Shown here: piece after piece, positions 15,481 to 26,731 of the stretch
How positions within the stretch are numbered: position 1 is the first letter of the stretch
How the letters are laid out: every line of letters begins with the position of its first letter
Assembly: GCA_002081555.1 (NCBI GenBank)
Contig: MZNV01002140.1
Span: 1-26,870 of the forward strand
Reading direction: 5' to 3'
Length of the DNA: 26,870 bases
Source of the DNA: Protostelium mycophagum
Taxonomy: Eukaryota > Evosea > Variosea > Protosteliida > Protosteliaceae
Notes under the pieces: model-generated
The model's database searches: none
Told to the model about the DNA's origin: nothing
What the model saw: the letters and a program-made list of their open reading frames with translations, nothing else
Translations under genes and position numbers: made by a program

Positions 15481-18400
15481 CTACTTTTCATCAGAAATTT
15501 CCATCACCGATTCTCCGAAGTTTCCGAGAAAATTCACCTTTGGTTTCTCTTCCTCTTCGTCCCATTCTTCGGCTTGTACCAATTTCATAAAATTTAATTT
15601 GTAATTCCAGCCGTATTTTTTGCGTAATTTTCTGATGATGAATGATATCACCATGCCAACAAAACACACCACCATCAAGATGATAAAGAATCTGTAACGG
15701 TCATTTTGAAATTTGAATTCAAAAAGAGGCGGGAAAATCACCTTTTTGCGCCGTCCATCGTGCTCATCAGCGCGACTACACAGCAAAATTTCGTCAAGAC
15801 GTTGATGGAGGGGCCTCCAGCCTCCATCAAAGAAGTACTCAAAAAATTCTCGTGCTCCGCGAAATAAGCCCCGGTATTGACCAGAGTACTGCTCATGACT
15901 GATCCCGATAACAATGCCCCTAAAAATAGAATCAACACGTTGTAGATCACAGACTTTGGCAAAAAAATTTCGTGAAAATCGTTGTAGAATCAATTGTAGA
16001 ATGACGAACCCCCGATAAATCCGATCAAAACTTCTTCGCCAAAGATGAGATAAATAGCTACTGGAATAGATATGGCAAAAGAGGTAGGGATCAACAGATT
16101 GATCATGGATGTGTACACAGCCCAAGCTGCGACCTGTCGACGATTATGAGATGTCTACTATTTTGTCGACAAGAAAGTTTTGTTAAGGTGTGTACAAAAG
16201 AAAAAAAGTGAATGTTGATGTGTTGGTGTTTCGGGATCGATCTACAATGAGAAGGGCTTACTTTTCTGTGGGATTTAGATGCCGTTGTAGATGTGCCTTT
16301 TGCGTCTTCAAAGGCTGCTCTCGCTATGATAGATTTGGCAACCTTTCCATTTCAAAAATAATTCGAGTTAAAGATTTTGAAGATCTACAATTAGATCTAC
16401 AACTCACTTGGGAGAGTGTCATCATGGTGAGTGATGAGAACAAGAAGGGTACCATGGCACCCAGTACTAAACCGGGTAATACTTGTGGATCTCTCATAAG
16501 ATCTACTGAATCTGGTCCCGCACGGTAAGCTACCGCAACGAACAAGCTGAAGGATACCAGAGCGCTAGATCCTGACACGTGTCAGTGTCAGAAAAATCCG
16601 GAAAAATTACCGGTGGAAAAGAACTTGACGGTTGCGGAGCAACGAGTTCCGAGACTCTCGAGAGAGAAACACTTATCTACAACGGAAGGACCCTGTCCTG
16701 TCATCTCTGCTACCCTCCTGTCTTTTTTTATTTTTTAAAATAGTCCACCTTGATGCGGAGAAAACAGAAGCGACGGCGTTGTAGCACATCGAAGTGTTCT
16801 CTGTCGCCATCATGGACAGCACCGCGATGCTGATGCCCAACTGTCCGGCCAGGAAGCCTGTAGAGAGGAGGACCGTAAATACGATGAATACAGGTGTCAA
16901 AGAGGATGACATTCCGAGTAAAAGTGCCCGGAGCAGTAAATTCATCAAGTGGGATTCCTCTTCCTGAAAAGTCTCAGAAAACTCGAAGAAAATTCCAAAA
17001 TAGATGTAACGACAGTGATGACGTCATCATGATTGGTTTATAGAACAGGATATTGTAGACTGACCTTGATGGTGTGGATGTTGGCATTGGTCATGTCTAT
17101 GTGTCCTTCGCCAGTGATCCTCTTCGAAGTTGTTATTTCGGCCATCACCACCATCACTATGCGGGCAAAATGTCCAATCACAATGCACCCGTAAAGAGAC
17201 GCATTGAAATGCAACTTGAAGTTGACTATGGCGGAGAGCGCTGCAGTGTTTTAATTTTTGAATCTACAAATTGGGCGGGAAAACGTACCGATGTACATGA
17301 CAGAGCAGAGGATCCAGCCGGCTCTCATCCAATGGAAAATTCGATTCGTCTCAGATTGTCGACAAAAAATAGATGTACATATTAAGACAAAGAGACAGCT
17401 CAAAAAAGATGACGTCATCCCAGCTGCCAACAACCAGAATGGAAGGGCCATACCATCAACGGCGTACATAGAAGTCCCTGAAATTTCATTGAAAATTCGA
17501 TCTACAAGGGACTGTCAACTCACCGATTACGAGAGCTGATACGAGTGACAGCAGTATGGAGTCTGAAACCTGCGAATTTTTATTTTATTATTTATTATTT
17601 ATGAGAGAAGCGCTTTAATACATGGAAAATATGGGTACAATCCGCGGGCAGCGGTTATTACCGTAAATCCGTCTCGGTAACAACAGTGCAAGGAACTTTT
17701 TTGTCAAGTCTATATTTCACCAAAGAATACAAAAAACAACAATAATACAAAAAATCACCTCTAGTGTAAGACCCATGGCATTATCTACAACATCACCCAC
17801 GCATTGTAGAATGGCAACAGAATCATAGTTGACTTCCGCATTCACCGACCTCGGTACAGGGGGTGACGGTGGTCCGTTCCGTCTGTACACGCTTAGTTTT
17901 CCAGGAATTTTCCATCACTTTTCCGTGAACTTACCTCAAGATAGATGGCGAGTTGAACCTTGATGAGTTCGCCTCGTCACTCTCTTCGTCTAACCTCAAT
18001 TTCTCATAGGAAGTCTAAAGTCTATCAGAAATACCATCCCTCTACAACGAGGTTTCTGACCTGTGTAGATGCGGCAAAAATAGAACCACCGATACGTAAA
18101 CATAAAAGTACGATGGAGCCACCAAATCCAAAAGTGATGACGTTCTCAGAAGATTCCCAGAAAATTCTCATGACAGTGATCATGACCAAAAGTGGTGAAC
18201 ATCCGATGAGAGATGCGACCAGGGAGGATCTGAGGAAATTTCAGTGAGATCTCGTGGAAAATTCAAGTTACGCACTGATACGCTATGAGGAAACCGTCAA
18301 ACATAGACTTATCAGCGATAGCGTGTACAGCTCTCACATTACAAGAAGAAGAAAACCTGATTTTCGTCAGAAACATCACCATGACATCTCGGTAACTCCG

Positions 18401-20632
18401 GTACTAAAAATAGATCTTCGGGAGATAATATGTCATCTACAACGAACCTGAGTACGACAAGGCAAGATAAAGAGAAGAATACGGATGCTAAGAGAAAGTC
18501 CAGCATCAGTGTCCAGCTCATAGTGATCCACATTAGCAAAGAAATAAACCCAAAAAGGGGGAAGACAATGAGACTCACTGATGCTACCGTAGTATCACAT
18601 CCCTCTCCTGTACACGTCATCAATCTCATCTTGTCGTAATAACACGAGATTTTTTTGGTTTGTCAATCTACAACGAGGCTTACCGATTATTCTAGCGATA
18701 GTTTCCAATTCGATAGAACCGACTGGAGATTTCCACACAACTAGCGCGATGATTGCACCTATAAATAGGTCAGTTCATCTACAATGATGTCCCATCCCCA
18801 CAACTAAAGAATATGATATCTCACCTATTATCCATCCGACTATACAATAGACTAAAAGACCAATTACAGCGTGCCAATTTTGTAATTCCTCCGCGTCTAC
18901 ATAGATGTTATAGAGAGGTAATCCCTTAGCCAGGGCTCCTAGCGTTGTAGTGAGCTGTATCGAGCCAATTTCTTCAGAATGCGCGGCAAAACTGTCGACT
19001 GACAGATTCAATGTCTTGGGGTACCTTGACATTTCAGTGAAATTTCACGCAGATTTCTGAGGAATCTCGAAGAATCTTCTCACCTTGAGACCATGAAGGT
19101 GGCAAGATCTTGTCTCAAAGTCTTCGTTGCAGCAGCGTGGTGTACAAAGAAAGAGTTCTCCTCCGTATCTGAGGCGACTGCTGGAGCCAGACCTGGACAT
19201 CCAGTCTTGAAAATCTCCAACACGGCAATCTCAAGATATTTAGTATTATTTTCTAGAATCAAAAAGATCTCGTCAGTTTTACAATTTGAATCTTTCAATA
19301 AGATCGATGAAAAAATCTGGCAATTCTTCGCAGAAAAAATCACCTCGTTGTGATCCCCTTCCAATATGGTGTACCTCAATTTTCTGTCCTCTGGGCTTCG
19401 TGCAGCATCTTGCAGCCACATATACTATAATATTTAATTTTATAAACGAAATTTCAAATCATTCTATTCAACATTATTATTTCCACAAAAAACAAATGCC
19501 AGCCTCACCTCAAAAAAGGCTGTGAGGAACCAATTCATGAGCGGAGCCGGCGTCATCGATGTCTCCGGATCCTTCATGATCAGCTTGATGTGTCCACAAC
19601 CAACACCCTCCGGTCTAGTTAACGCCTGCAATAGTCCCTCCTTTAACTCGTCTGGTGGGTCCAGTATAAACTCTTCCGGTGTAGTGTGGGGGTCCAGACC
19701 CACAGACTTTAAGACGTTCTCCCATGCGTGGTGGTCTGTGTGCATGTAAAACTGGCGGAAAGGTCCGACATATTTAAGATAGTCATTGAATAATCCAGAA
19801 ACGACAAATTGGTTAAGGTGGAGGCCGCTCCTGAGATATCTCAGTATGTGAAATAAATAAATATCTTGTAGCTGCGGCAAAGCCTCAGTAAATTCTGTAC
19901 ATATTATTTCTCTGCCAAAAGGCTATTTTTAGAGGTTGTTTAGGTTCAAGATCAAAGACGAAGCCTTCTTCTCGCAACCCCCGAGTGATATATTTATGTA
20001 CATGGAATTAAAATCTTACTTATTGGCGACATTCAATGCCAACAGAAACTCTGCGGCATCACCCCCAGCAGTCGCCACGATGCCTGAAGAAATCAACTTT
20101 CGTTCTGTTATTTGTGATTCGTACCTGCTCTGTAACGACCATCTACACATGAATAATATGATTCTGTAATGTTGACGAAGTTAGGCGTTCCAACATGAGT
20201 GAGAACGTCTTCCATTGTGAAATTTGCATGAACCTTTGAGGTGCCTGGAACCATCCCGGCAAAATCTACCTTTACGATAATCAGATATTACAATCATTCC
20301 ATGGTTTAAATTCGGTAGATAGCTTTCTGGCAGATGATTTGAGGGATACTTCAAACGATCAAAACTGAAATGAAATCTATTTACCGTTGGCCGTTTTTCT
20401 ATCCAACAGTTGGGTCCTGTTGTGTGTTTTGGCACCTCGTGTGCTGGGACCAAATCAGTCTCAGATCATCAAGATAACCTAAATGTATATGTGATCTTTA
20501 AGAACTTGGCGCACCTTCGGGGTGTTTTAGTTGTGTGCTTTCTGACTCTGCTGAAGCATCAGACTCCCAGACCAACAGGAACAAACAGATGATCAACAGA
20601 TATCGTCCCCATGCTGATATTATTGGCTTCAT
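15481..20632 (-). CDS. Carbonic-anhydrase-like domain fused to H+-pyrophosphatase-like membrane domain
   Basis: The model has 23 exons, all in phase, giving 1154 aa. Residues 1-28 form a signal peptide (WGRYLLIICLFLLVW). About residues 100-400 resemble cadmium/zeta-class carbonic anhydrases: CVDGR near 118, AGGDAAEF, HTDHH near 205 and GCGHIKL near 252 would supply the Cys/His/Cys metal ligands and the Asp-Arg dyad. From about 447 on the protein is multi-pass and aligns along its length with membrane H+-pyrophosphatases: ARIIGEGCDTT, FGFGGSIVLLCLRIGGS, LGAMVPFLFSSLTM, GALLSGSVMSS and GGPSINVL. The pyrophosphate/Mg-binding motifs are eroded: DVGADLVGKVE is absent, GDNVGD survives only as CVGDVVDN, DNAGGIAE and GDTVGDPLKDT are deleted. 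It is probably not a pyrophosphatase; transport linked to CO2/bicarbonate is inference. The acidic tail ends at TAG, 15481. The junction intron 19025-19083 keeps frame. The exon edge near 16964 is uncertain by one base. Confidence 0.75.
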
Positions 20633-20917
20633 TTCTGTTTCTCGCCGCTGTGAAGCGCAGCTGTGGCTGATTAAAAGCGGGTATCCGGTGCAGTAATCGT
20701 TTCGGGCGTTCTTGGCGTTAAGAAAATCGCAGTCCCGGTTTTGCGATTCCAAAAACACTTCCACAAATTGAAATTGGCCAATTTCTAAAGTGTTATCTCG
20801 AACACGTAAAGAACTCAATCTCTTGCAGTGTATTTGTGTATGTCTTTGCAGTTCATTATGTAACAAATAAATTCATTATGATCGAAATTAATCGGGAAAA
20901 ACAGATCTGTAGATCTA

Positions 20918-22376
20918 TCACATGAATCTATCTTTTTCAAAAAATGTGCCGATCTTCTCCATTCTTTCCCACCAAAAATCCTCATCTATAAGCCCCTCAC
21001 TGATCTTGTCTCTGACCAAGACGTCCAGCTCATCAAATAGTTCGAGCTCCTTCCTGTAATGAAATCCATCTGTCAATCGGACGGGATGTCTGAGCTCCGG
21101 CAGATCGAATCTCGTGATGGAGGTCTGTGCTCTGTGCTCGCGTCCGTCCATCAAGAAGATCTTTGTCATTAAGAGTTCTACAAATCCATGTGATTGGATG
21201 CCTCTCCTTTTCATCTCGTCATATCTGAAGATGATCAACCATTGTTCAGAGGGTCTAGGATCTTTGAGGTTCTTCTGCGGCAAAATAATGAGATCGTCTT
21301 TCTGTAATGTGTTGGATGATCACCTGTTTATGGCTCTCTCGCTCCCTTCGTGTTGGAGATCTTGCATGATCCTCAAGGCCCACAAGTCCTCATCTCTATA
21401 TTTTGATATGTTGATGTCCCTGTCACCAGAAGCGACGAGCAGAAAGATGTCTGTTAGCGTGATCGCGCTTAATGATTCGTAAATAGTTTGTTGATGGCTC
21501 TTAGGCAATCCGGACATTATGTTGATGGTGTGCCAATCGATCTGTTTATCATTCAACAAATGGAAGATTTTAATTAAAATTATCCTGAATATGAAGGCAT
21601 GAAGTGGCGTGATCAACAATAATGAACAAAAAATCTAAAAGAGACGAAGCAACGTCAAAAGAGATCTGCGAATTCAATGTGATCACCCACCCTACCGGCA
21701 GCTCTCATCTTCAAATAAAATTGAACTGCTTTCTGTCGATCCTCTATTGTCCATCTCAGAAGTATTTGATTCACTGTCTCAATGGCTGGTGTAAACCCTA
21801 AAGTGATCAGAAAGGTAGACCTTCATTTCGTCTACCTTTGTCCTCCATTTTTTTCAAAAATTCATTGATGAGATCGAGATCCTCTGTGCGGCCGATTGTC
21901 GCGATGATTCTGTTATATATCACTGCTGTAGGTGGCACGCCAAACTGTTCCATCTCATTAAATAGTTGTATCAATTCTGAGGACTTCTGAAAATTATAGA
22001 ATCCAAGTGAAAGCTCTTCATAGACGGGCAGTGAAAGTGGCCTTCTAAATGGGATCAGTTGAATCATAATACAGACAGAAATGTCCCACTTGAGTTGTGA
22101 GGCATAAAATTCGAAGGCCAGTTGTCGTTTGTCCCTATTCAGCAGCTCCAGTTTATAGAGCGCCTCTTTCTCCCTCCAATTGAGATCTGAGGCTTCTTGA
22201 TGTTCGTATCTCTGCTTTATGTCTGAACTAACTCGTCGCTCTGAAAATGTGGGGATGTAGAGCCTGGTTTTGCTGAGAGAGAAGCAGCGAGAAATTTGAA
22301 GTTGTGCTGCAGCACATTCTAATTGTGATACTCTGCGAATGTTCTTTATATGAAGGCATCGCAGCCGTGTCAACAT
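20918..22376 (-). CDS. Pentatricopeptide-repeat (PPR) protein, probably mitochondrial
   Basis: Four exons with introns 21255-21323, 21635-21690 and 21798-21835 give 431 aa. The N terminus is rich in Arg, Ser and Leu and lacks acids (MLTRLRCLHIKNIRR), consistent with a mitochondrial presequence. A PPR motif is clear (ELIQLFNEMEQFGVPPTAVI) followed by a second (AVQFYLKMRAAG). PPR proteins bind organellar RNA, so the likely role is mitochondrial RNA processing or translation, with an unknown target. The C-terminal half has no motif I recognise and is rich in charged and aromatic residues. The last intron is 69 nt, a multiple of three, and carries an in-frame TGA if retained. The start at 22376 lies 116 bases from the divergent TOP3B start. 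Confidence 0.75.
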
Positions 22377-22492
22377 CGAATCGTGTTATGTGATGTGATG
22401 TGATGTGATCATCAGATGTTTTTACGGCCACTTTACAACCTGACACCTCATCTCCATACACATAATACCATCTGATCTCTAAACGCTACGCC
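22377..22492. promoter_or_regulatory. Compact bidirectional promoter, PPR gene / TOP3B
   Basis: Only 116 bases separate the two divergent start codons, so both promoters and 5' leaders must lie here. It contains four perfect copies of TGTGA at 22389-22408. I see no obvious TATA box. Confidence 0.5.
22389..22408. repeat. TGTGA microsatellite, four copies
   Basis: Four perfect tandem TGTGA units lie in the divergent promoter between the PPR gene and TOP3B. This could be a simple repeat or a clustered binding site. Confidence 0.8.
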
Positions 22493-25400
22493 ATGGCTCC
22501 TGTCGTGTTGATGGTCGCCGAAAAGCCCTCTATTGCGAAATCGATCGCCGACATTTTAGGTCATGGAAAAGCTCACACCAGGAAGGCTGGACAAGGTTTT
22601 CAAGCGACACATGATTTTGATGGACCCTTCTTAAAATTCCCACACGCTTCATACAGAGTGACCTCTGTCGCTGGACACGTATACAGGTGGGATCTAGCAG
22701 TCTATAGCGACGAATCTGATGGTAATGTTGTTTGTAGCTGTGACTTCACACCAGAATATCAGAATTGGACGACTGTCGATCCTGCCTCTCTCTTTACGGC
22801 GACAACCCTGAAAGAAGAATCCACAAAGGTGTCTTTGTTCTTCTTGATCTGAGTCGACTCTTTCCGACAAAAATGAAAGTGAATGTGCATTCAATTTGTT
22901 GATTAAGACTGAGTCACAGATAATATATTGAAATTTTCAGGGAGTCTGCAGACATCTCAAAGAAGAGGGGAAAGACGTCGACTTCTTAGTGCTGTGGCTC
23001 GATTGCGATCGTGAGGGCGAGAACATATGTTTTGAGGTGATGGCATTGTAGATAGTGCTGTGGATCGAGATATCTCAGGTCATGGAAAACGTGCTACCAA
23101 AGATGTCTCACACGTACAAAGGACAACAGACCGTTTTTCGCGCCAAGTGAGAGATTTCAAACCATTGTTCACCAGAAATTCACCGAAATTTCAGGTTCTC
23201 CTCCATATCAGCAGGCGATATACAACGAGCCATGTCGACATTAACTCATCCCAATAAGAACGAAGCCCAGGCTGTCGACGCTAGGCAGATTATTGACTTG
23301 AAAGTCGGTGTCGCCTTCACCCGTTTCCAAACAAAATATTTCCAGGTGATTTTTCCTGAAAATTTCTTTTCGTTATTTTTGACCCAGAAAATTCGATGAA
23401 ATTTCTTTATTGATTTGTCCAGGATAAATATAGCAACTTGAACTCCGCGCTTCTGTCTTACGGACCCTGCCAAACTCCGACCCTTGGGTTCTGTGTAGAT
23501 CGTGCCGATGAGATATCTTCATTTCAACCTGAGACATTTTGGTATGTACACGTGGAAGTCACACTCAATTCGAGGAGAGCTGTCTTGGAATGGAAGAGAA
23601 AGAGGGTCTTCGACAAAGAGGTGGGGTTTTCATCTACAATCGCATCTACAATTCTAGGATGAGATGAAATTTCTGAGAATTTTCAGGTGGCTCATTTTTT
23701 TGAGCGGGTAATTTTGTCTTCGAAAAAAGCATAGTGAGATGAATATTATTCTACTATTTTATTGACATCTACAATAGTGTAGATAAGGTCGAAAGGAAGG
23801 AGGGAACAAGACCTCGACCCCTTCCCCTCAACACGGTTGAGATGCTTAAAATAGCATCAAAACAGTTAGGACTCGGTCCGAAATTCACCATGATGCTCGC
23901 AGAGAATCTGTACATCAGAGGGTGGGCTGTCGACGTCGACACAGAAATTTTAAAGAAATTTCAGGTACATCAGTTACCCAAGAACTGAGAGTTCTAAATA
24001 TCCAGAGTCCTTTGAAATAGAAGCAACACTCAAGGCACAGACACGTTCAGAAAAATGGTGAAATTTCCATGAAATTTCGCAGAAATTTCACTTTGAATCG
24101 TCGTATTTTGGTGTTTTTAGAAATCGGAGCAGTGTAGATGCGTTCTGTAGCTTTGCTGCAGCTACAAAAATGCAGTCTTGGGGTCTTGGTTTCAAAAAAA
24201 TAAAATCTAAAATGATTAGGGGTGCATATGTGACGTCATTACTACAGGTATGTCCATCTTTACAATTTTATTTATTTATTTCTGTTCTCGATAATGTTTA
24301 TGGTCACGTGATTGACAGTTGTAGATCGGGGTTAAAGTCCCCAAAGGAGGACATGACGCAGGTGATCACCCTCCCATCACCCCAATGAGAGATGATTACG
24401 GCCTCAGTGGCGAAGAACTGAGGTGAAATTTCCACGAAATCTCAGCGAAATTTCATTAATTTTCCCACAGATTATATGACTATATCGCGAGGCATTTTAT
24501 CGCATCTGTCAGTCCAGATTCAAAATTTGAAAAAACGAAGGCGTACATCACCATAGCAGACGAGAAGTTCACCGTGTCAGGTTGACATTTTTGACATTTT
24601 GACACCTTCGTGACTGTTTCCAGGAACCAAGACTAAATTCGAGGGGTACACACTGGTGATGCCGTGGTTGACTGTGAAGGACACAGAACTCCCCGCTTTT
24701 GAGGCGGGAAAAACCTATGACGTCACAAATGTGGAGCTGGGGGAGGGTAAGACGTCTCCCCCCGACTACCTGAGCGAATCTGAACTCATCGCGATGGTGA
24801 GTGAGATATCATGGAAAATTCACCCAAGATTCTGGTCGGCACAAAAAATTGTGCCTGTCATGAGTTTTTCGTCCAAAGATTTACGTGAGATTTCAGATGG
24901 AGAAGCACGGGATTGGAACAGATGCCTCCATCGCGGTACACATCAACAACATCTGCGAGCGTAACTATGTGAATGTAGACGGTTCCAGAAAATTAATTCC
25001 AACAAAATTGGGTACCACTTTAGTCAGAGGATATTGTGAGTGGAAATTCAATTTAAAATTATTATAATTGTTTTTTATCTAATTGTAAATTCAGACCGCA
25101 TAGATCCAGATATAGTACAACCCACGTGAGTTTACCTGTACTATTTCGCAGAAAACTCATGGAAATTTCAGGATCAGATCCAAAATAGAAGAATGGATCA
25201 GTCTCATTGCAGTGGGAAAAGCAGACTTTGAGACTGTTGTAGAATACTCCATCAAATCCTTCTCAGAAAAGTTCGCTTATTTCGTCTCCAAGGTGACCAT
25301 AAATCCATGATGAAATCTCTCGGAATTTTCAAGGTCACGTGATCACATCGTTGTAGATTGGACTGATGCAGGAGCTTTTTGAAGCCTCTTTTACTTCCTT

Positions 25401-26517
25401 TGATAAAGTGGTCGGGTCAAGATTGAAATGTCAGTGTGGGAAATGCAGGAGATATATGACCTTCTTCCCTCTCAAGTGAGTTCTATTTATAGCACGGCAC
25501 AAATATTCGTGCCATTAAACAACGACATATTCAAATCTCGTGCTGAAGGAATCAGGCCAACAAGACTCTACTGTCAAACATGTCAAGAGACTTACGCACT
25601 GCCACAGAACGGAAGTGTCAAGGTGACGTCATCACCTCTAAATCTCAGTGAAATCTGGCTGAAATCTCCAGTTGTTCACCGGGATACAATGCCCCTTAGA
25701 CAATTTCGAGTTGGTTTTATTTTCTTACGGATCTGGACAGAAGGCTTTTCCTCTCTGCCCTTTCTGTTACAACCACCCCAGTATAGAAGGTATTCCTCCA
25801 TCTACAACGCGCTCTACAACAAGACATTCTCTGCTGTGGCAAAGATGTGTTATGATCGACTACACCAAGTTGAAATTCTTCAGGAATGAAACAATTCAGT
25901 GGTTGTAACAACTGCCCTCACCCAACTTGTGAGAACAGTTTCATCAAGAAGTCGATCTGTGAATGCGTCGATTGCGATGACGGTCTTCTGGTCTTAGATC
26001 CAGTCAGGTGTGCATCTACAACGCTGTAGACGTATTTTGACGTGTGTAGTGGACCGAAATGGAGAGCAGACTGTAACCAGTGTAGATATCAGTTGCACCT
26101 TCCTCCAGCACACAGTGAGTTCTATCTGAGAGAAATTTCATTGAATTTTCACAGAGATTTCCGTAGCGGAGAACGTGTGTGAACAATGTGGTGCCAACCT
26201 CCTCATCGTAAACATTTTTGTCTTTTTGAGAAACTGATGCCCCCAGGTCGATTTTAACAAGAAAGACACTCCACTCAAGGATGGAGAAACCAAACTCACC
26301 GCCTGTCTCAGATGTCATCCACTCCTCAGCACACAAGTCGAAGCCAGGTAACCTGCCACGAAAAACCAAGACATCCCATTCTTTCGCGAGAAAGCACGCA
26401 CGGTGTCTGATCGACTTTAGTTTCACAAAGACGTTGCACCCGATGTTTAACAAGAGAAGAGGGGGGAGAGGTAGAGGCAGGGGAAGAGGCAGAGGCAGAG
26501 GTGGAAAGAGAGGATAA
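22493..26517 (+). CDS. TOP3B: DNA/RNA topoisomerase III beta
   Basis: Type IA topoisomerase that relaxes and decatenates single strands of DNA and, in animals, RNA. The model has 23 exons and gives 846 aa (human about 862). The TOPRIM domain has [13 protein letters not shown] at residues 8-20 and [14 protein letters not shown] with the metal-binding acids. [12 protein letters not shown] follows. The catalytic tyrosine is in GYISYPRTE (second Tyr, near residue 339), then [15 protein letters not shown] and [19 protein letters not shown]. The C-terminal third carries paired Cys fingers (CQCGKC, CQTC, CPFC, CNNC, CVDC, CNQC, CEQC, CLRC). The protein ends in an RG-repeat box ([16 protein letters not shown]), the RNA-binding tail typical of TOP3B. 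Introns at 24248-24324 and 25293-25356 end exactly at GTTGTAG. The catalytic GYISY segment is split by a 43-nt intron at 23922-23964. Confidence 0.96.
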
Positions 26518-26731
26518 ATTCGATACGGATTTTTCGAGATATTTCTGAGGCTTGTAAAAGTCACTCACTTACGTATTGAATGAAACGGACAGTGCATGGG
26601 GAACTTGATTCGTCTGGGGTGTTGGGCTCCTGGATTTCAGGTGTTGCTTGTGGTGGTAGTGGTGTTCACAGAAACCATATTAAGTCCAAAAAAATTAGTC
26701 CAACGAACGAATTAAATTTTTGAGCCTCATG
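26518..26731. other. Short spacer between TOP3B and the right-edge frame
   Basis: I see no gene. GT-rich sequence (GTTGCTTGTGGTGGTAGTGG) starts at about 26642. If the right-edge frame is a gene, this would be the convergent 3' flank of both genes. Confidence 0.35.

Noticed and set aside
17570-17758. Separate gene in the 189-nt gap of the fusion gene
   Set aside because: The stretch is A/T-rich, has no open frame of note, and is flanked by exons whose join aligns with pyrophosphatases without gaps.
21255-21323. In-frame TGA at about 21320 as a selenocysteine or read-through codon in the PPR gene
   Set aside because: A 69-nt GT-AG intron removes it and keeps phase; there is no sign of a SECIS element or selenoprotein family.
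22389-22408. CRISPR-like or telomere-like array
   Set aside because: Five-base units without spacers; a simple microsatellite in a eukaryotic promoter.
26016-26564. 182-codon minus-strand open frame with a Pro/Leu repeat
   Set aside because: It is antisense to TOP3B exons; the PLPL repeat is just the reverse complement of the RG-box codons.
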